A stretch of 64,000 nt of DNA from Scatophagus argus (taxonomy: Eukaryota; Chordata; Actinopteri; Scatophagidae): the NCBI RefSeq assembly GCF_020382885.2, contig NC_058513.1, positions 8,217,774-8,281,773 of the forward strand. The letters are read 5' to 3'. The notes under the pieces are model-generated. The model was given only the letters and a program-made list of their open reading frames with translations, did not search any database and was not told where the DNA came from. The stretch's first letter is position 1. Each line of letters begins with the position of its first letter. The translations under genes were made by a program, and so were the position numbers. This document shows positions 24,501 through 36,699 of this stretch, piece by piece.

Positions 24501-25018
24501 TTGCCTTTTCCAGCCCCCTTTTTAACTGGCATCATGGCATTCTCCTTTTCTTTTGTCTCAAAGACCTGAGCACAGGAAAGAACAAGGTCAGAAGATTTTC
24601 CACAAGGCTGACAGCCATCCGAGCCTCTAGCTGAGCATATTTCTACAATATGGTAAAATAGAAAAAGTACAACAGGTGTAAACAGATACCTCCAGTTCCT
24701 CAGAGAAAGCAGCAAGGTCTTCCTTCCACAGGTCTTCTGGAGTCTTCCTCTTCAGGGTGTTCAACTCTGTCATCTACAGAACAGCAGTTGGGTCAAAAAT
24801 TGACAAGTCTGCATGGGAAAGAACAATTTAAATTTTGAATTAAATTCTGAACGCATAGCTGAACATCACACCTTAGCATCTCTCTGTTTGCACAGCTCCT
24901 CTTTCTTCTCTTTGGTCAAGAACCACATGGGCATGCTCAGCAGATAGTTGTAGTCTGGACCACTGGTGTCCTCTTTCTCAGCTTCTTCCTCCTCTTCCTC
25001 CTCCATCTGCTCCTCATT
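21564..25018 (-). CDS. top2a: top2a exons 26-35: acidic and basic C-terminal domain
   Basis: Exons: 24872-25018, 24690-24773, 24359-24565, 24103-24223, 23182-23349, 22648-22828, 22509-22564, 22301-22420, 21804-22036, 21564-21713 (residues 1094-1581). After an acidic run ([14 protein letters not shown]) and the [20 protein letters not shown] segment, the tail is a low-complexity mix of Lys/Ala/Pro and Ser/Asp/Glu blocks. This is typical of the regulatory, phosphorylated and chromatin-tethering tail of TOP2A. It ends [13 protein letters not shown], matching the human acidic-aromatic end. Exon 28 is followed by GC rather than GT; all other introns here are GT-AG. The exon 30 acceptor is again a tandem CAGCAG. 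Intron 29 (about 750 bp) has no recognised element. Confidence 0.88.
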
Positions 25019-28000
25019 CTACAAGAATGAACACAGACGTGCTATTTTACACGGGAGGAGGATGATTATTTAGTATTTATCATTAATTAGAGAAGTGTCC
25101 TACCTTCTCTTGAGCCAGTTTCCACGCCTTGACTGGGTCTGAGTCATAGCCCATCTGCTGCAGCATGCGAATCAGTTCCTTCTTTGGCTTGTTCTCTACA
25201 AATTAGATGGCCAGTTTGAACATTTTTCAAGGAAAATCAAAACAGGGTCAAAATCAAGGTTCAAGGTTCACTGCTAGCAGGCAGAAAGGATTTTATTTTT
25301 CTTGGGTGCATGTCCCTCAAATGAAATTGCAGCAGCATGTGCTTTAAACAAAAAATGTAATAACCTACTAACCAATGACCAAGGTGCCCTGGATTTTCTC
25401 CAGGATGAAGCGTGCCTGGTTGGTGAGTTTAGCGCTCTCTGCCCCCAGCATGCCGGCCAGCCAATCCTTTCTCAGCACATAGTACTTCATCCTCAACTCG
25501 AAGAAGTCCTTGAGAATATCCTGCACTGACTCGTACTTCTTCAGACTGCCCACATGGTCAAACAGAACCTTAAACAAGGAAAATCGGTTGAAACTTTTTA
25601 GATTTTTTTTCCCCTTTTTTGCAGATTTTAAAGTTAGGTACAAGCAGACTTGATTCATCCTGTCAAAATGAACATTACATGTATGCATATGTGTAGCAGC
25701 CATTACCATGGAGTTGCAGGTGAGGGGGCTCTGGAGTTTGAAGACTTTGTGGAGGCCGGCAGCCTCTGCCTCCCGCAGCTTCTCTTCTGCCATCTTGACC
25801 ACAAAGCGCACGGTGGTATCGGTATGGTATTCCTTGAAGTCTGTGATCAGAGCAGGGACCTTCTCTGTACCGTTCAGCATTGGTTCCAGCACGTTCTCCT
25901 TGTAGGTCTGGACCACAGAGAGTAAGGTGTAGAGAAATAATAAAAATGGCCTCATAAGTACTTAAATTACTTGTATTGGAGTTTATGCTGCAGACAGCAT
26001 CAACATACTCAATGGAACATCCTGAATACATCCTTAAGCAAAAGGACAAAGCTTCAGTGACTGACCTGTGTCCAGGATTTGACTGGCAATTCAGAGATCT
26101 CAATGGTGGTGGAATCAATGATGGCCACCTCTCCACTGTTCATGAACTGGTTGTCCATCACCTGCTCAATTGTGCCTCTGAAGCCTTTGTAGCTTGGGAG
26201 CTATGAGAGAGAGAAAAAAAAGCAACCTCGTCATCTGATTTGTACATCAGAAGACACAAGATAGCCATCTCAGAAAGCAACAACGACCGTTCTTCGTCCT
26301 CACCATGGGCAGAGGCTCGTCACCATTGAGCATGCGGTGGATGTTGCTGATGATCTCTCGGATGTCATAGTTGGGGATCTTGCTGGCCCAACCTGTGCCG
26401 ATACCTTCGGCACCATTCACCAGCACAGTGGGGATGATGGGCATGTACCACTCGGGCTCTACACGCTGGTTGTCATCGTAGTTGTACTTGAGCAGGTTGT
26501 CATCCACAGGTGGGAAAACAAGGCGGGCAAGAGAGCTGGAAGAACAGACAGTTGGAAGAATCTGGGCATTAATCACTGGCTTTGTAAACCATGAAATCAT
26601 CTCCTTCGACACTCACCAATGCGTGCAGGAGATTGCAGATTATTTGTAGTTTGTAAGGAGGCTGCTGACCTGAGCATGGTGAAGATGTATCGAGGGCTGG
26701 CAGAGTCTTTGCCACCATGCAGCCTGGTTCCAAACTGGCCAAGAGGCTGCAGCAGGTTCAAGTTGTTGCTTCCCACAAAGTTTTGGGCCAAACCAACAAT
26801 AGTCATCATGAGAGAGGCCTGAAAAAAAAAAGAAAAGAATTGAGGAGTTTTAAAACTGCTAAAACTGCTCACCCGAAAAATGATATACAATGTGCAATAG
26901 TGAAATACAATCCAAGATAATTTAAAAATAAATTAATTCATTAAAATAACAAACTGAAGAAAGCATCAACTACTGACTTTGTCTTCATAAGAATGATGCA
27001 AATGGCAGTAAAATTTAAAATCCAAAGCATATTCTAAACACTGAAAGCAGAAAGAGAGCCTTTTTTCAAGTTTATGCAAAAAACAACCTTCAGCACTGTA
27101 AACATATTTGGTAAATCAGCTCTTTCAACAGTAATCTCCTCTCACCTCTCCATGGTGGTAGGCTGACATCTCAGCCACCGAGCCAGCCAACTGGGCCACC
27201 TTCACCTCCCGCTTGTCATTCCGTTTGAAGCAACAGAACAGCACCTTCCTCTGGCCTGGTTTCAGACCTGACATACACCCCAGATGCAGATGCACATTAG
27301 ACCACTTTCGCACCTAACAAGAAGTGTTTCTTAGAAGCTACAATTATGTTCTTGGTGACCATAATCACTTCACGCACCATCCACCAGGCAGGGGATTGAC
27401 CTCTCATTGTCAGAGTTGGAGAAAAGCACCAGCTCCTTGTTGACAAAGTCGTTGTAGGAGAGGAACTTGGTGGACTGACCGTACAGGTAATCCTGGAGAG
27501 AGATCAAAGACACAGTGAAACTTAACAGAAATGAGCATTAAAGCACATGATTCAGTTCATTAGCTGTTGGGGGGTTACCTCAGGGAGGTTGTGCTCTCTG
27601 CGTTGGCGCCTGTTGACCATGAAGTTGGTCAGCCACTCTTTTCGCTCTTCCACTTTCTTCTTGCTAAAGGCCTGGACGCAAAAAAGAGACAGAAAAGTGT
27701 CAGTTAAATTTGACATGATCTTCCCAGCAGTGCAAATCACTCGAGGGATGAGACAAATAGCTGGGTAAGATCTTACAAGGGTGATAGCTTCATCGTCTTC
27801 GGGCCCGGAGTACTTGAACGGGATACGGTGTCTCTGCATGTCAGAGAAGTACTCCTTGGCTTCCTGAGATGTGCTGGTTCCCAAACCTGGATGGATGAAG
27901 ACCACAAAAGAAGAGAACATATTAATACAGGATTGTAACGACACACAAGACTGCAACCATGACACTAAACCTGGTATGAAGGGATGCTTACTTGTCATTT

Positions 28001-31000
28001 TTACTACCACACAGGGGTTTATAACAAACCTTTGTAGTATTTGATTTTCCAAGATTTGTAGTTGGGCTGGCTTTCTTTCCATGCATTGAACTCAGGGATG
28101 CTGTAGAAAGACAGCTGAGTCTTCTTGTAAGATGCCTAAAGAGGGGGTTAGGGAATCATAAAAAGTGTGAGTTTTATATAAAAGGTGGGACTGTTATTAA
28201 AGAGCAATAGCAGCTTTCCTATAAAAATTAAAAAGACTTCACTTCAGAGTGATCTGAGGTTTAAACACCAGATGGCAGTGTTATTGCAAATTCCAGTGGA
28301 CTGCTCAGACAGATTGGACCTCTGTCAAGATTAGAAATGAGTTTCAGTATGAGACTGCATACCTTAATGATTGGGGTGATGAACTCTTCCAGGAAGTTGT
28401 GGCGCAGCAACGACGGCCAGTTATGATGGATAAAATTGATCAGCAGGCCCTTAATGTGGGAGCCATCTTGATCCTGTTGCAATCACAAGAATACAACAGA
28501 GTCTGGTCATACTAATGCAAGTTCATCTGTAAAACTAGAAATATAAAAAAACAGTTAAACTTGCACATGTGGCAGTGCACCAGTAATGATGTGAGTGATA
28601 ACCTTTAAAAAAGCAGAGTTTATAAGGAGCTGTATGAAAGCACAAAACAGCAACAAAAAATAAGCCTAAAATTGTGAATACAAATTCATACACATTAAAA
28701 TGAAAGCAAGACACATTCTAAGATGAAACTGCTGGTCCACCTGATCTGTCATGATCATGATCTTGCCGTAACGCAGACTCTTGAGGGATTCTGGGTCGCT
28801 GTAGTTCTTCTTGTACTGAAGGCCAAGGATCTTAATGATGTTGTTGATTTCAGCGTTCTCCATAATCTGATGAGGAAGATCAAGCAATTCTCATCTCTCA
28901 TGCAGATGATGCTAAATATGGATTTCGCTGATTGAAGCCATCTGAGATACTGTTCATGTACAAGTGTCCATATCAGATAAATGCAGCTAATTTATTATCC
29001 TCTTGTCACTACAGAGACTAAAGCATCTACAGAACCATGCAGCTGCCATGTAATGACTATGAACAAAATGCCGTTGGGCCTAACCTGTTTGATTGAGGCC
29101 TCCCGCACATTGAGCATTTTTCCTCTGAGAGGGAAGACGCCATAGCGGTCCCTGCCAACCACTCCCAGCCCAGACACAGCAAGCGTCTTGGCTGAGTCTC
29201 CCTCAGTAAGGATCAGTGTACAGCCGATGGAGTTCTTCCCACCTGCCAGACAACACGATTCCAACAAGATGATGTCAGCTCATATGCTTTCTCATGAGGT
29301 TGGACTGCATAAGAAAAAAAAACCCCTCAAACAAATAAGAGTGTGGAATACAATACCGGCATCATTGGCATCATCCAGTTTTGGCACCCCCTTGATTTTT
29401 GTGTGTTTAACTGCTGAACATTTCTTGTTGAGCTGGGACTGAGCCTTGAACCTCACCCAGTTCATGACACTTTCCACAATCCCTGAGGATGTAGCCTGCA
29501 GAGATCAGGAAATTAAGGAGAATTAGTGAAAACCAGATGATTACACTATTGAGGGAAAGACTGCAATGCCAGTGGTTTTTCATTAGCACCTGTTTAATGA
29601 ACTTATCACTGAGAGCACAAGTGGAACCAAAGGTCTTCTGCTGCAGTGTCATGTTCTCTTTGGTTTGAGAATCAAAGGTAGGATTCTCAATCAGGCAGTT
29701 GACAAACAGCCACATGTGGTTCTTCACCTGGAGAGGAGTGGAGCATATTCACTCATGGGTTTTGCTAACAGAGAATATTTAGACAGCTCTGTTACTCAAG
29801 CAATTAAGACAATAATTCAATCACAGTTCCAGTTGTGAGGTTACAATTACCTGGAAAGGTTTGACGGCCACCCCAGCTTTATTCTTCTTCTTCACCACTT
29901 CAATGAGCTTGCTCACCACCTGGTCAGCCACATAGTCGATGTGCCTTCCTCCCTGAGGTCCAGGGGGCAAACATAAGATCCCATTTACAGAATAAATGTC
30001 ATATGTCTTAATCACAGTGACACAAAGTGGCTGGGAGAGCAGCCAAACATGTACTTAGCTGCCAAAGGAACCTGGCTTACTACTTCAGTCTGCCTTAAAG
30101 GCTTCTTAGCTGCTCTAAGATGGAAATTTAAACAGAGCTGAAAAATTAAGATTAAAATTAGCATCGGAGGTCAGTATTCCAAAACACCACTTACAAAAAG
30201 TAACTCGTTTGGCATGGAGGTCACAACCCACACGAAATCACTCAGTTAATCATAGTGTAAATACATAATACATGCACAACAAAAAACCTAAAAGACTGCG
30301 ACGTTACCTTGGTCGTAGCAATACTGTTGACAAAGCTGACTTGCTGGAAACCTTTCTCACTCATGGTGAGGCAGACTTCCCAACGTTCATTGACAACCTC
30401 ATGGACCACGGTGAGAGTATTGCCAGTCTCGTCCACTTTGTCCTTCACATACATGTCCACATAGCTACGGAAACCTGTAACCTGGAGTAGAAGAGCATCT
30501 GTCTTAGTCTTATTGTCTTAATCACAAGATTTACCCTACAGGCTCATGCAATTAATAGGAAAAATTAAAAATAATAACAAAAGGAAAGAAAGTATAAAAG
30601 GAATGATGAGGTTATTCTTGTTTGTATCATTTAAAAACCATCTATGTAGCTATGGATGAAGTCCGTGAAAGATCTCTTCACATTTTTTTCGTTGATTGGT
30701 TTGGTTTGATTTCTAATTATTTTGTAGTTTGAACTTAATGACATCTGAAAGGACAATTCAAAGCCATTTCTAATTTAATAAGAAATATCTGACAGATAGG
30801 TGGCTGGCAAAAAACAGCAGGAAGAAAGCAAGTAACAGAAGTGAAACAGAATGGTAACTTACTGGCAGCCTCTTGCCATTGAAGAACACACGGACACCTT
30901 TGGATGATCCAGCAACGTCGTAGGCCCTCCTGGTCATGAGAGCCACTGTGTCTTTGTCCAGGATGCTCATTTTAAACTTGGCCAGGTCTGGCCTAAAGGT

Positions 31001-33671
31001 GATGCAAGTATATTCCTCTCCGTCAAATGGTTTGATGCTACTATCTCCTGCCCTGCCCATATTGTCATACCAAGTCTGTGGAAAGCATGGACATACTTGT
31101 AAAATTACATTTTTTTTTTGTAACAATAGTGACAAAAGACAAAATTTGGTTTAGCCTCCCTCCTACCTGCTTGAATGTTTTCTTTGAGTCTTTACAGGCA
31201 GTCTCTACTGTAAACTTTGTGCTAAAGATGTTACAAAGTTTAGCACCATATCCATTGCGTCCACCTAAAGAACAAGTAATGGTGTGAAGACGTGGATTAG
31301 AATACTAGAAAAGTAATGGTCAGCTTATTAAACACCAAACAGGGCATGTTTGTACAAAGCCCAACACATGGCTTAAAGTTACATTCCTGTTCAACCTGGG
31401 TCTTGGATTCATAATTTGCCATTGCCCTTATGATGATTTTGTTTTTTTGTTTTTGGAATCAGGGGATGTGTGAACTCTGATCTTATAATGAGTACAGTCT
31501 AAGTTACTCATTTTCTGATAATTAAACTCACCAGTGACTTTCTTCTGGTCATCATCGTAGTTACTGGAGGTGAGGAGCTGCCCGAAGATGAGAGCAGGCA
31601 CATAGACCTTCTCCACCTTGTGTTCCACCACTGGAATACCCTTCCCATTATTCCATACACTGATGATATTGTTCTCACTGAAATGAAAAACAAACAAACA
31701 CATTTCATCGTGTTGAACTGGGGCTATTTGAAAAGTGTCAAGCAAAAAGTAGGATTAGAACATATTTCAAGACCTTAACTGTTTGAGGTAAATGGATGGA
31801 TGCACTTGTGTTTATATGGCAGTTTACCGTTCTCCTCACAGTGCACTTGACACATTCACACACTGATGGCAGAAGCTGTCATGTAAAGTGCTGACCCACT
31901 CATCAGTGATACACTACTTCCTATCCAAAGTCTCCCATGATATATTTTTTCCCATCTTACTTCACATACACTCACACCAACTGCAGATGCACAAGCACAG
32001 AGAGCAAGTTTGGGTTTTTACTATCTTGTCCAAGGATGCTTCAATATTCAGTTGGAGCAGGGGATCAAACCACTGGCTTTAAGATTAGTGGATGACCTGC
32101 CTCACCTTTTGCTTGGGCAATATCAAATATTACTCACACATCAATGTTGACTTTGATGCAGGACATGCTCTTATCCCTCTGCTTGTTGTCAGCTGCATTT
32201 ACTGTAGGGAGAAAAAGAAAAATGAATACATAAAATAAATTTGCTTCAGCGTAGTATGCCGGCCATATGGGGGGGGGGGGGGGGGGTCATCATTTTGTTT
32301 ATTTATTTACATCATATACCAGCTAACACTAGGAGCCAATTACTCACCAAGGATCTCATCAAAAATCTTGTAAAGCCCAGGCACAAACGTTACATCACGG
32401 CAGTTCAGTCCAACATCCTCATCATACACCCACATTTGCTAAGAAAATAAAGTCATTAGTGACTACAGATTTATGCATAAATTTGTACAATATGAACCAT
32501 CAACGCCATTACCCAAATGCCACCCTGCAACTAGAACACAGTTCCTATGAAAATATGTAAAATAGTCCACCCTCCCACAGGACTTTAATCAATAAATGTT
32601 CATTAGAGAAGCCATAAATTTCAAAGACACTGCTGTTTGACTTCTTACTTGGGTGACAGGCTCTACGGAGCCTATGTAGGAGTCCGGTCGAAGCAAAATG
32701 TGCTCCAGCTGTGTTTTCTTCTGATAGATTCTCTCCACCGACAGCCGCTTCGGATCTTTCTTCGTCTTTTGCACCAGCTTGTTTTCAAAGGAGGTCTGCT
32801 GAAAATGACACAAGGTTGTCTTTTGTGAAAATATTGAAACACTTGTTCAAACAGCTTCAGACCGTTGTAGTTACTTGAATCGTGAGTTTTTAAAGTAGAC
32901 ACAACTAATCTTTAGACAATTTGCTGAACGCAAAAATCCCATTTCTCCTGAAAATTTGAAAATACCAGGGCACAAAACAACCACTTGCAGATCCTGGGAT
33001 GTGATTCAGACTGATTCTAAAGGACACTTAGGGGCAGATGTCTGAAACAGGGCTTACTGGTTGCAGCCACTACACTGACAAATCAGCACTACCTCTGCTT
33101 CGAATTTAAACACCGCTGACAAATATAATCAAAAATAATTATATCCCATTTCCCCGGCGTCATACAGCGTTAATACAGCATTAGTTAATCTGTTCATTTC
33201 AAACTGATGCTACATGAATGCACCATAGTATTGCGTGTGCAAAGCCATGGGACGGATAACGCTATTTAGCATAAACATTGGTACAGAAAGAGATGTCAAG
33301 TTAGCATTCACGTTATCTTACTAGCCAAATGTTTTACATGGACCATAACACTGACATGGTTTCTAAAAACTGTTCTAGCCTACATCACGTATGATGTTGT
33401 GCCATGTGTCGGGGGGTGAGGGGGGTCGTTAGGTGACTAATAGGGGAACATCTAACCTTGCTGTATAACGCATTTTTGCGTTCCAACACCAAGCACCATC
33501 TCGTTAAATATTGACGACGATGAATAATGTTGTAGAAAACTATATTAGCTAGCTAACTTAAACTGCTGCTAAGTTTAACCGTAACCAACGCTAACACTAG
33601 TAGCTGGTTAAGCTATCTACAAAAACTAAACATCGAAGTGACAATACATTTACCTTCAGTGGTTCAGCCAT
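21564..33671 (-). CDS. top2a: DNA topoisomerase II alpha, top2a (complete, 35 coding exons)
   Basis: Type IIA topoisomerase: an ATP-driven nuclear homodimer that passes one DNA duplex through a transient double-strand break in another. It is needed for chromosome condensation and segregation. All 35 coding exons join without frame error (4746 nt with stop), giving 1581 residues against 1531 in human TOP2A. I assign the alpha form because the C-terminal domain ends like TOP2A and because gjd3 is next door. Key residues, by my count, are the QTK loop at 373-375, Toprim acid E458 in EGDSAKT, metal-binding D538/D540/D542 in DQDQDG, and catalytic Tyr802 in SASPRYIF. All sit three positions before their human equivalents. 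ATG at 33669-33671 opens a six-residue first exon. Exon coordinates are given in the four part entries. Intron 28 appears to use a GC donor. Confidence 0.96.
25104..28135 (-). CDS. top2a: top2a exons 15-25: DNA cleavage core
   Basis: Exons: 28030-28135, 27777-27886, 27579-27671, 27378-27492, 27146-27267, 26670-26818, 26304-26535, 26066-26200, 25707-25907, 25373-25568, 25104-25195 (residues 577-1093). They encode [18 protein letters not shown], the winged-helix segment with [11 protein letters not shown], the active-site segment [14 protein letters not shown] with Tyr802 in exon 20, and the [16 protein letters not shown] tower region. The coiled-coil and C-gate segment follows, with [19 protein letters not shown]. 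Agreement with human TOP2A by eye is very high throughout. Intron 19 (27 kb mark, about 330 bp) shows nothing notable. Confidence 0.95.
28363..29495 (-). CDS. top2a: top2a exons 11-14: Toprim region
   Basis: Exons: 29357-29495, 29085-29242, 28741-28866, 28363-28473 (residues 399-576). Exon 11 gives [15 protein letters not shown] and LDDANDAG. Exon 12 gives the Toprim glutamate in [16 protein letters not shown]. Exons 13-14 join MIMTDQ to [14 protein letters not shown], forming the acidic metal-binding cluster. All splice sites are GT-AG and phases agree (1, 0, 0, 0 at the exon ends). Confidence 0.95.
29590..33671 (-). CDS. top2a: top2a exons 1-10: ATPase and transducer region
   Basis: Exons: 33654-33671, 32649-32798, 32348-32438, 32138-32201, 31532-31677, 31167-31264, 30863-31075, 30308-30481, 29851-29952, 29590-29727 (residues 1-398). 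The GHKL ATPase motifs are visible: [10 protein letters not shown] across exons 3-4, [15 protein letters not shown] in exon 5 and [13 protein letters not shown] in exon 6; exon 10 carries [10 protein letters not shown]. The N-terminus is about three residues shorter than in human TOP2A and poorly conserved up to [16 protein letters not shown]. The exon 2 acceptor is a tandem CAGCAG, so one glutamine may be optional. Intron 1 (about 855 bp) shows nothing recognisable. Intron 3 holds a long G tract and intron 4 an interspersed repeat. Confidence 0.94.
31793..32112 (+). repeat. Interspersed teleost repeat in top2a intron 4
   Basis: Motifs in order: TTCACACACTGATGGCAGAA, GCTGTCATGTAAAGTGCTGA, CCACTCATCAGT, TATCTTGTCCAAGGATGCTT, GGGGATCAAACCACTGGCTT and TTAGTGGATGACCTGC. 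I know this series (small-circle form CACTGATGGCAGAGGCTGCC through GATCGAACCACCAACCTTC) as a frequent repeat in teleost genomes. It lies wholly inside the intron between exons 4 and 5. It has no coding potential. Confidence 0.6.
32269..32286 (+). repeat. Poly-G tract (18 G) in top2a intron 3
   Basis: Eighteen G on the plus strand, so a C18 tract in the pre-mRNA. It sits 68-85 nt upstream of the exon 4 acceptor in an intron of only about 146 bp. Length may be mis-called. Confidence 0.85.
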
Positions 33672-34005
33672 TCTTCCTTTTTTATTACCAAACCCTGGTG
33701 CTTTGAATAACTTCCACACTACAGTTATTACTAACGCTAGCTAACTAACTCCCAGATATCGCCTAATAATAACTGCTGCCTGGCTGAACTAAAACGTATA
33801 GCCGCTAAGTAACTACGAATTTGAAAATTCAAAACTTCAGGGAAACCTCTCGCGCTAGTTATATTGACCAATCACAAGAAGAGCTGTTTGACGTTTCCCT
33901 CCAATGGAGAACTTAAAACCGATTTTTATCAAGTAGACAACCAATCACCGACAGTTAAGGAGGAATGAGCCCGCCCAAGTTATGTCTGACGGCCAATCAG
34001 GTTCT
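33672..34005 (-). promoter_or_regulatory. top2a promoter with CCAAT boxes and paired CHR elements
   Basis: Upstream of the ATG four plus-strand CCAAT pentamers lie at 33868-33872, 33901-33905, 33941-33945 and 33993-33997. They therefore read as inverted CCAAT (ATTGG) on the coding strand, the arrangement known for mammalian TOP2A promoters bound by NF-Y. A GC box GCCCGCCC lies at 33969-33976. A TTTGAA cell-cycle homology region occurs on each strand at 33820-33825 and 33828-33833, and a TCTCGCGC E2F-like site at 33848-33855. No TATA box was seen. The layout fits G2/M-specific expression through NF-Y and DREAM/MuvB. Sites are exact strings; their function is inferred. Confidence 0.75.
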
Positions 34006-36699
34006 CAACATAGAAAAGAATAGGATAATTTCCTTGCTCGAAAATATATTTACAGAATGGGTAATAGTAGTTAATTTTTCATTGACACATCATCTGAAAA
34101 AAGAAAGAGAGTAGGTGTAAGTTTGTTAGCGTTCAAAAAATTTCATTCAATTCAATCAATTCATTCAAATCTGTTTTGGCAATAACTGGCCATTGCCTTT
34201 GTAAACCTGTGCATCGTGATTGAAGTACTAACCAGCAGTTATTATTTGTCTTGGTTCAGAGAAGCCCAGCTTATCTGGACCAAAGACACATCATGTTCAC
34301 AATCAAGCTACAATAAACACTGACAAAGGAGATCTGAAACGAAACCAGTAGAAAATATGCTGCAAAAACAAATCCACATGAGCCTTTTCCCATGGTGAGT
34401 CACTATAATTATCCACATAAATAGCAGCTAATGCAGTACGGCTGATATATTGCACATATCTAATTTCCAGTGTGGTCACTCAGTACGGGAACACTCATTT
34501 GTTTTTTTATTGTTTTGGCTTTATTGCAACACACAGAAAACAAAGTCTGTGAGCTTAAAGTGCTGACTGAACTCTAAAAGAGATGATTAGGCCTATTGGG
34601 TGAGCAATAGCCCATTTACCCTTAAGGATATGTATAAAAAGGGCCACACTTTCCACACAATTCACTGGATTTTGATGTAAACACTATAAACCTGAGAGTC
34701 AGCTCTATAACCATTTACACATCTTCTCATGTGCTGCGCTGTATGTCCCGTACAAGCACAGTGTTTTGCCACAGAGCTTTAAAAAAAAAGCCCTTTTATG
34801 AAGTTAAGGTTTTAACTGGTTATTCATAAATGCACACTTTCATTTAAGTTCTTCTATGCCTCATCAAGCTATTGACTATAATTTGTCTCATGTAATGATT
34901 AATGAAAACCTTCAGCTAAATTAAATATAAATTGATATTCTCAAAATTTATCATAGATGCCGTTTTTCTTATTCCACTTTCTGGTTTTGATGGCAAATGA
35001 GAGGAAGTGAGAGACAGATCTTAATAGTGCACAAAGTGATCCTTTACTTTTTGTGAAGAGAAACATATGATATGGATCATGTCACCTAAAGTCTGTTTCA
35101 TCATAAAATCATATAAGTCTAATTCATATCCTCTTACACTTATAAGTGGGTTTCAGCAGATCTCCAGAGATCAGAGAAGGTGTCATTTTCATAGTTGCAT
35201 AATGCCATTCATGGAGCTAAGTGAAAATGAAATATCTAACATTTGTGCCCATCATATTCACATCTTGTCTTGAGCTACACCTGCAAGCAGTCAGCAAAAA
35301 ATGTAACACCTTTCCGAAAAGTCAAGTGTGCATCAGTACCCAAGGTACTTGTTTTCAGCCACAGAACAACAGGTGATAGCTGTTTCCCACACACAGGGGG
35401 AAAATCTGGACATGTAAATTTCTCCTAGATATACAATCAGAAGGAAATAGTAGGCTTCAAATGCATGACCTTTCGATTCACCAGACATGAAATAGTTGCA
35501 GACATATATTCATGTCATAGCTAAAGGTACATTTTAAAATCCATTATGCATTGATTGAGTTGCCTGGATGGTTGAGACAAATAAGCACTCATCACTTCTG
35601 AGATCCAGGTGCAGTCGGCTCACAGCCCAATCGAAGCTGCATCTTTCCTGCAACACTCTCCTCGGCGGAGGAGAAAAACAGACCATTCAAAATTGAGAGG
35701 AAAAGGTGAAAGAAGCATACCCATTCTCTCTAATGATAAGTAATGATAACACCACTGTTAATGCAACTGATCACGTGGGGTACAGATCATCAATGTCATT
35801 TTGAATCTACAAAGGTCACTTGCAAGAAAATGCTCTCTAATGTTTTGTTGAGTGCACTGATCCCTTTATCCCAAAGTGTCCAATTGCAGTTTTCCAATCA
35901 TACATGAAAGCTGCCTAAAAGCTATTTTGTGGTTAATGGGTTTATCTCCCTACAAGAACGCCACTGTAGTTTCATGATAGCCCTCAGCTGATGTGTTTAG
36001 CAGCGTCATCATGCAGAGCTTACCTTTGTGTCTTACAGCTGTGTTCAGCTAATGTAAGAATATTCAGAAGTGCAGCATTTAAGAAAGCACAAGAGAGAAA
36101 AACAGATTATTTTATTCAATACCAAGCAAACATGGGCTTTTACATTTCTGGTCTTGTGGCTATCAGTCAATGAAAATGCACTAACCAGATTTATCTAACT
36201 GTTCTGCCATTCTTATCTGTCTTCCTCTGCTATGCTGCCCACTCATCTGACCTTGGCATGAAAATAATAGGGCTGAGTTGCTTCAGCTGTGGTCCAGTAA
36301 ATGTGCTGGAGTGTATGTACACAAATACACCCACACCTCCGCACATGAATAAAGGTGAAAAAAAAAACACATTTGATTTTGCTCTTGGTATCAACCTGGG
36401 CGAATGATTGATCTCTTTTTAAGGAATATAGAGAATGTGCCATCTGCCCTCATCCATTTTTAACACATGTAACTAAAGAGACCAGATACCTTCAAAATGG
36501 AATATTTTTGATTCTGACAAAGAGACCATTTAGGCTCAAATTGTGGCACTTTAACTTAAAGTAGTATAGAAGAACTACAGAGTTTTTTTGGGAGACATGT
36601 TCCATCATCTCACCAAAGCTATTATATGCACAATCTAAAGGATTATCCAAACTCAATATTCAAAATATTTTTAGATTTCAGATTACTCTAACACATTTA
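34006..36699. other. Intergenic sequence upstream of top2a
   Basis: No gene recognised. igfbp4, which follows TOP2A in the human order, was looked for here (cysteine-rich IGF-binding exon) and not seen. AT-rich unique sequence. Confidence 0.5.
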
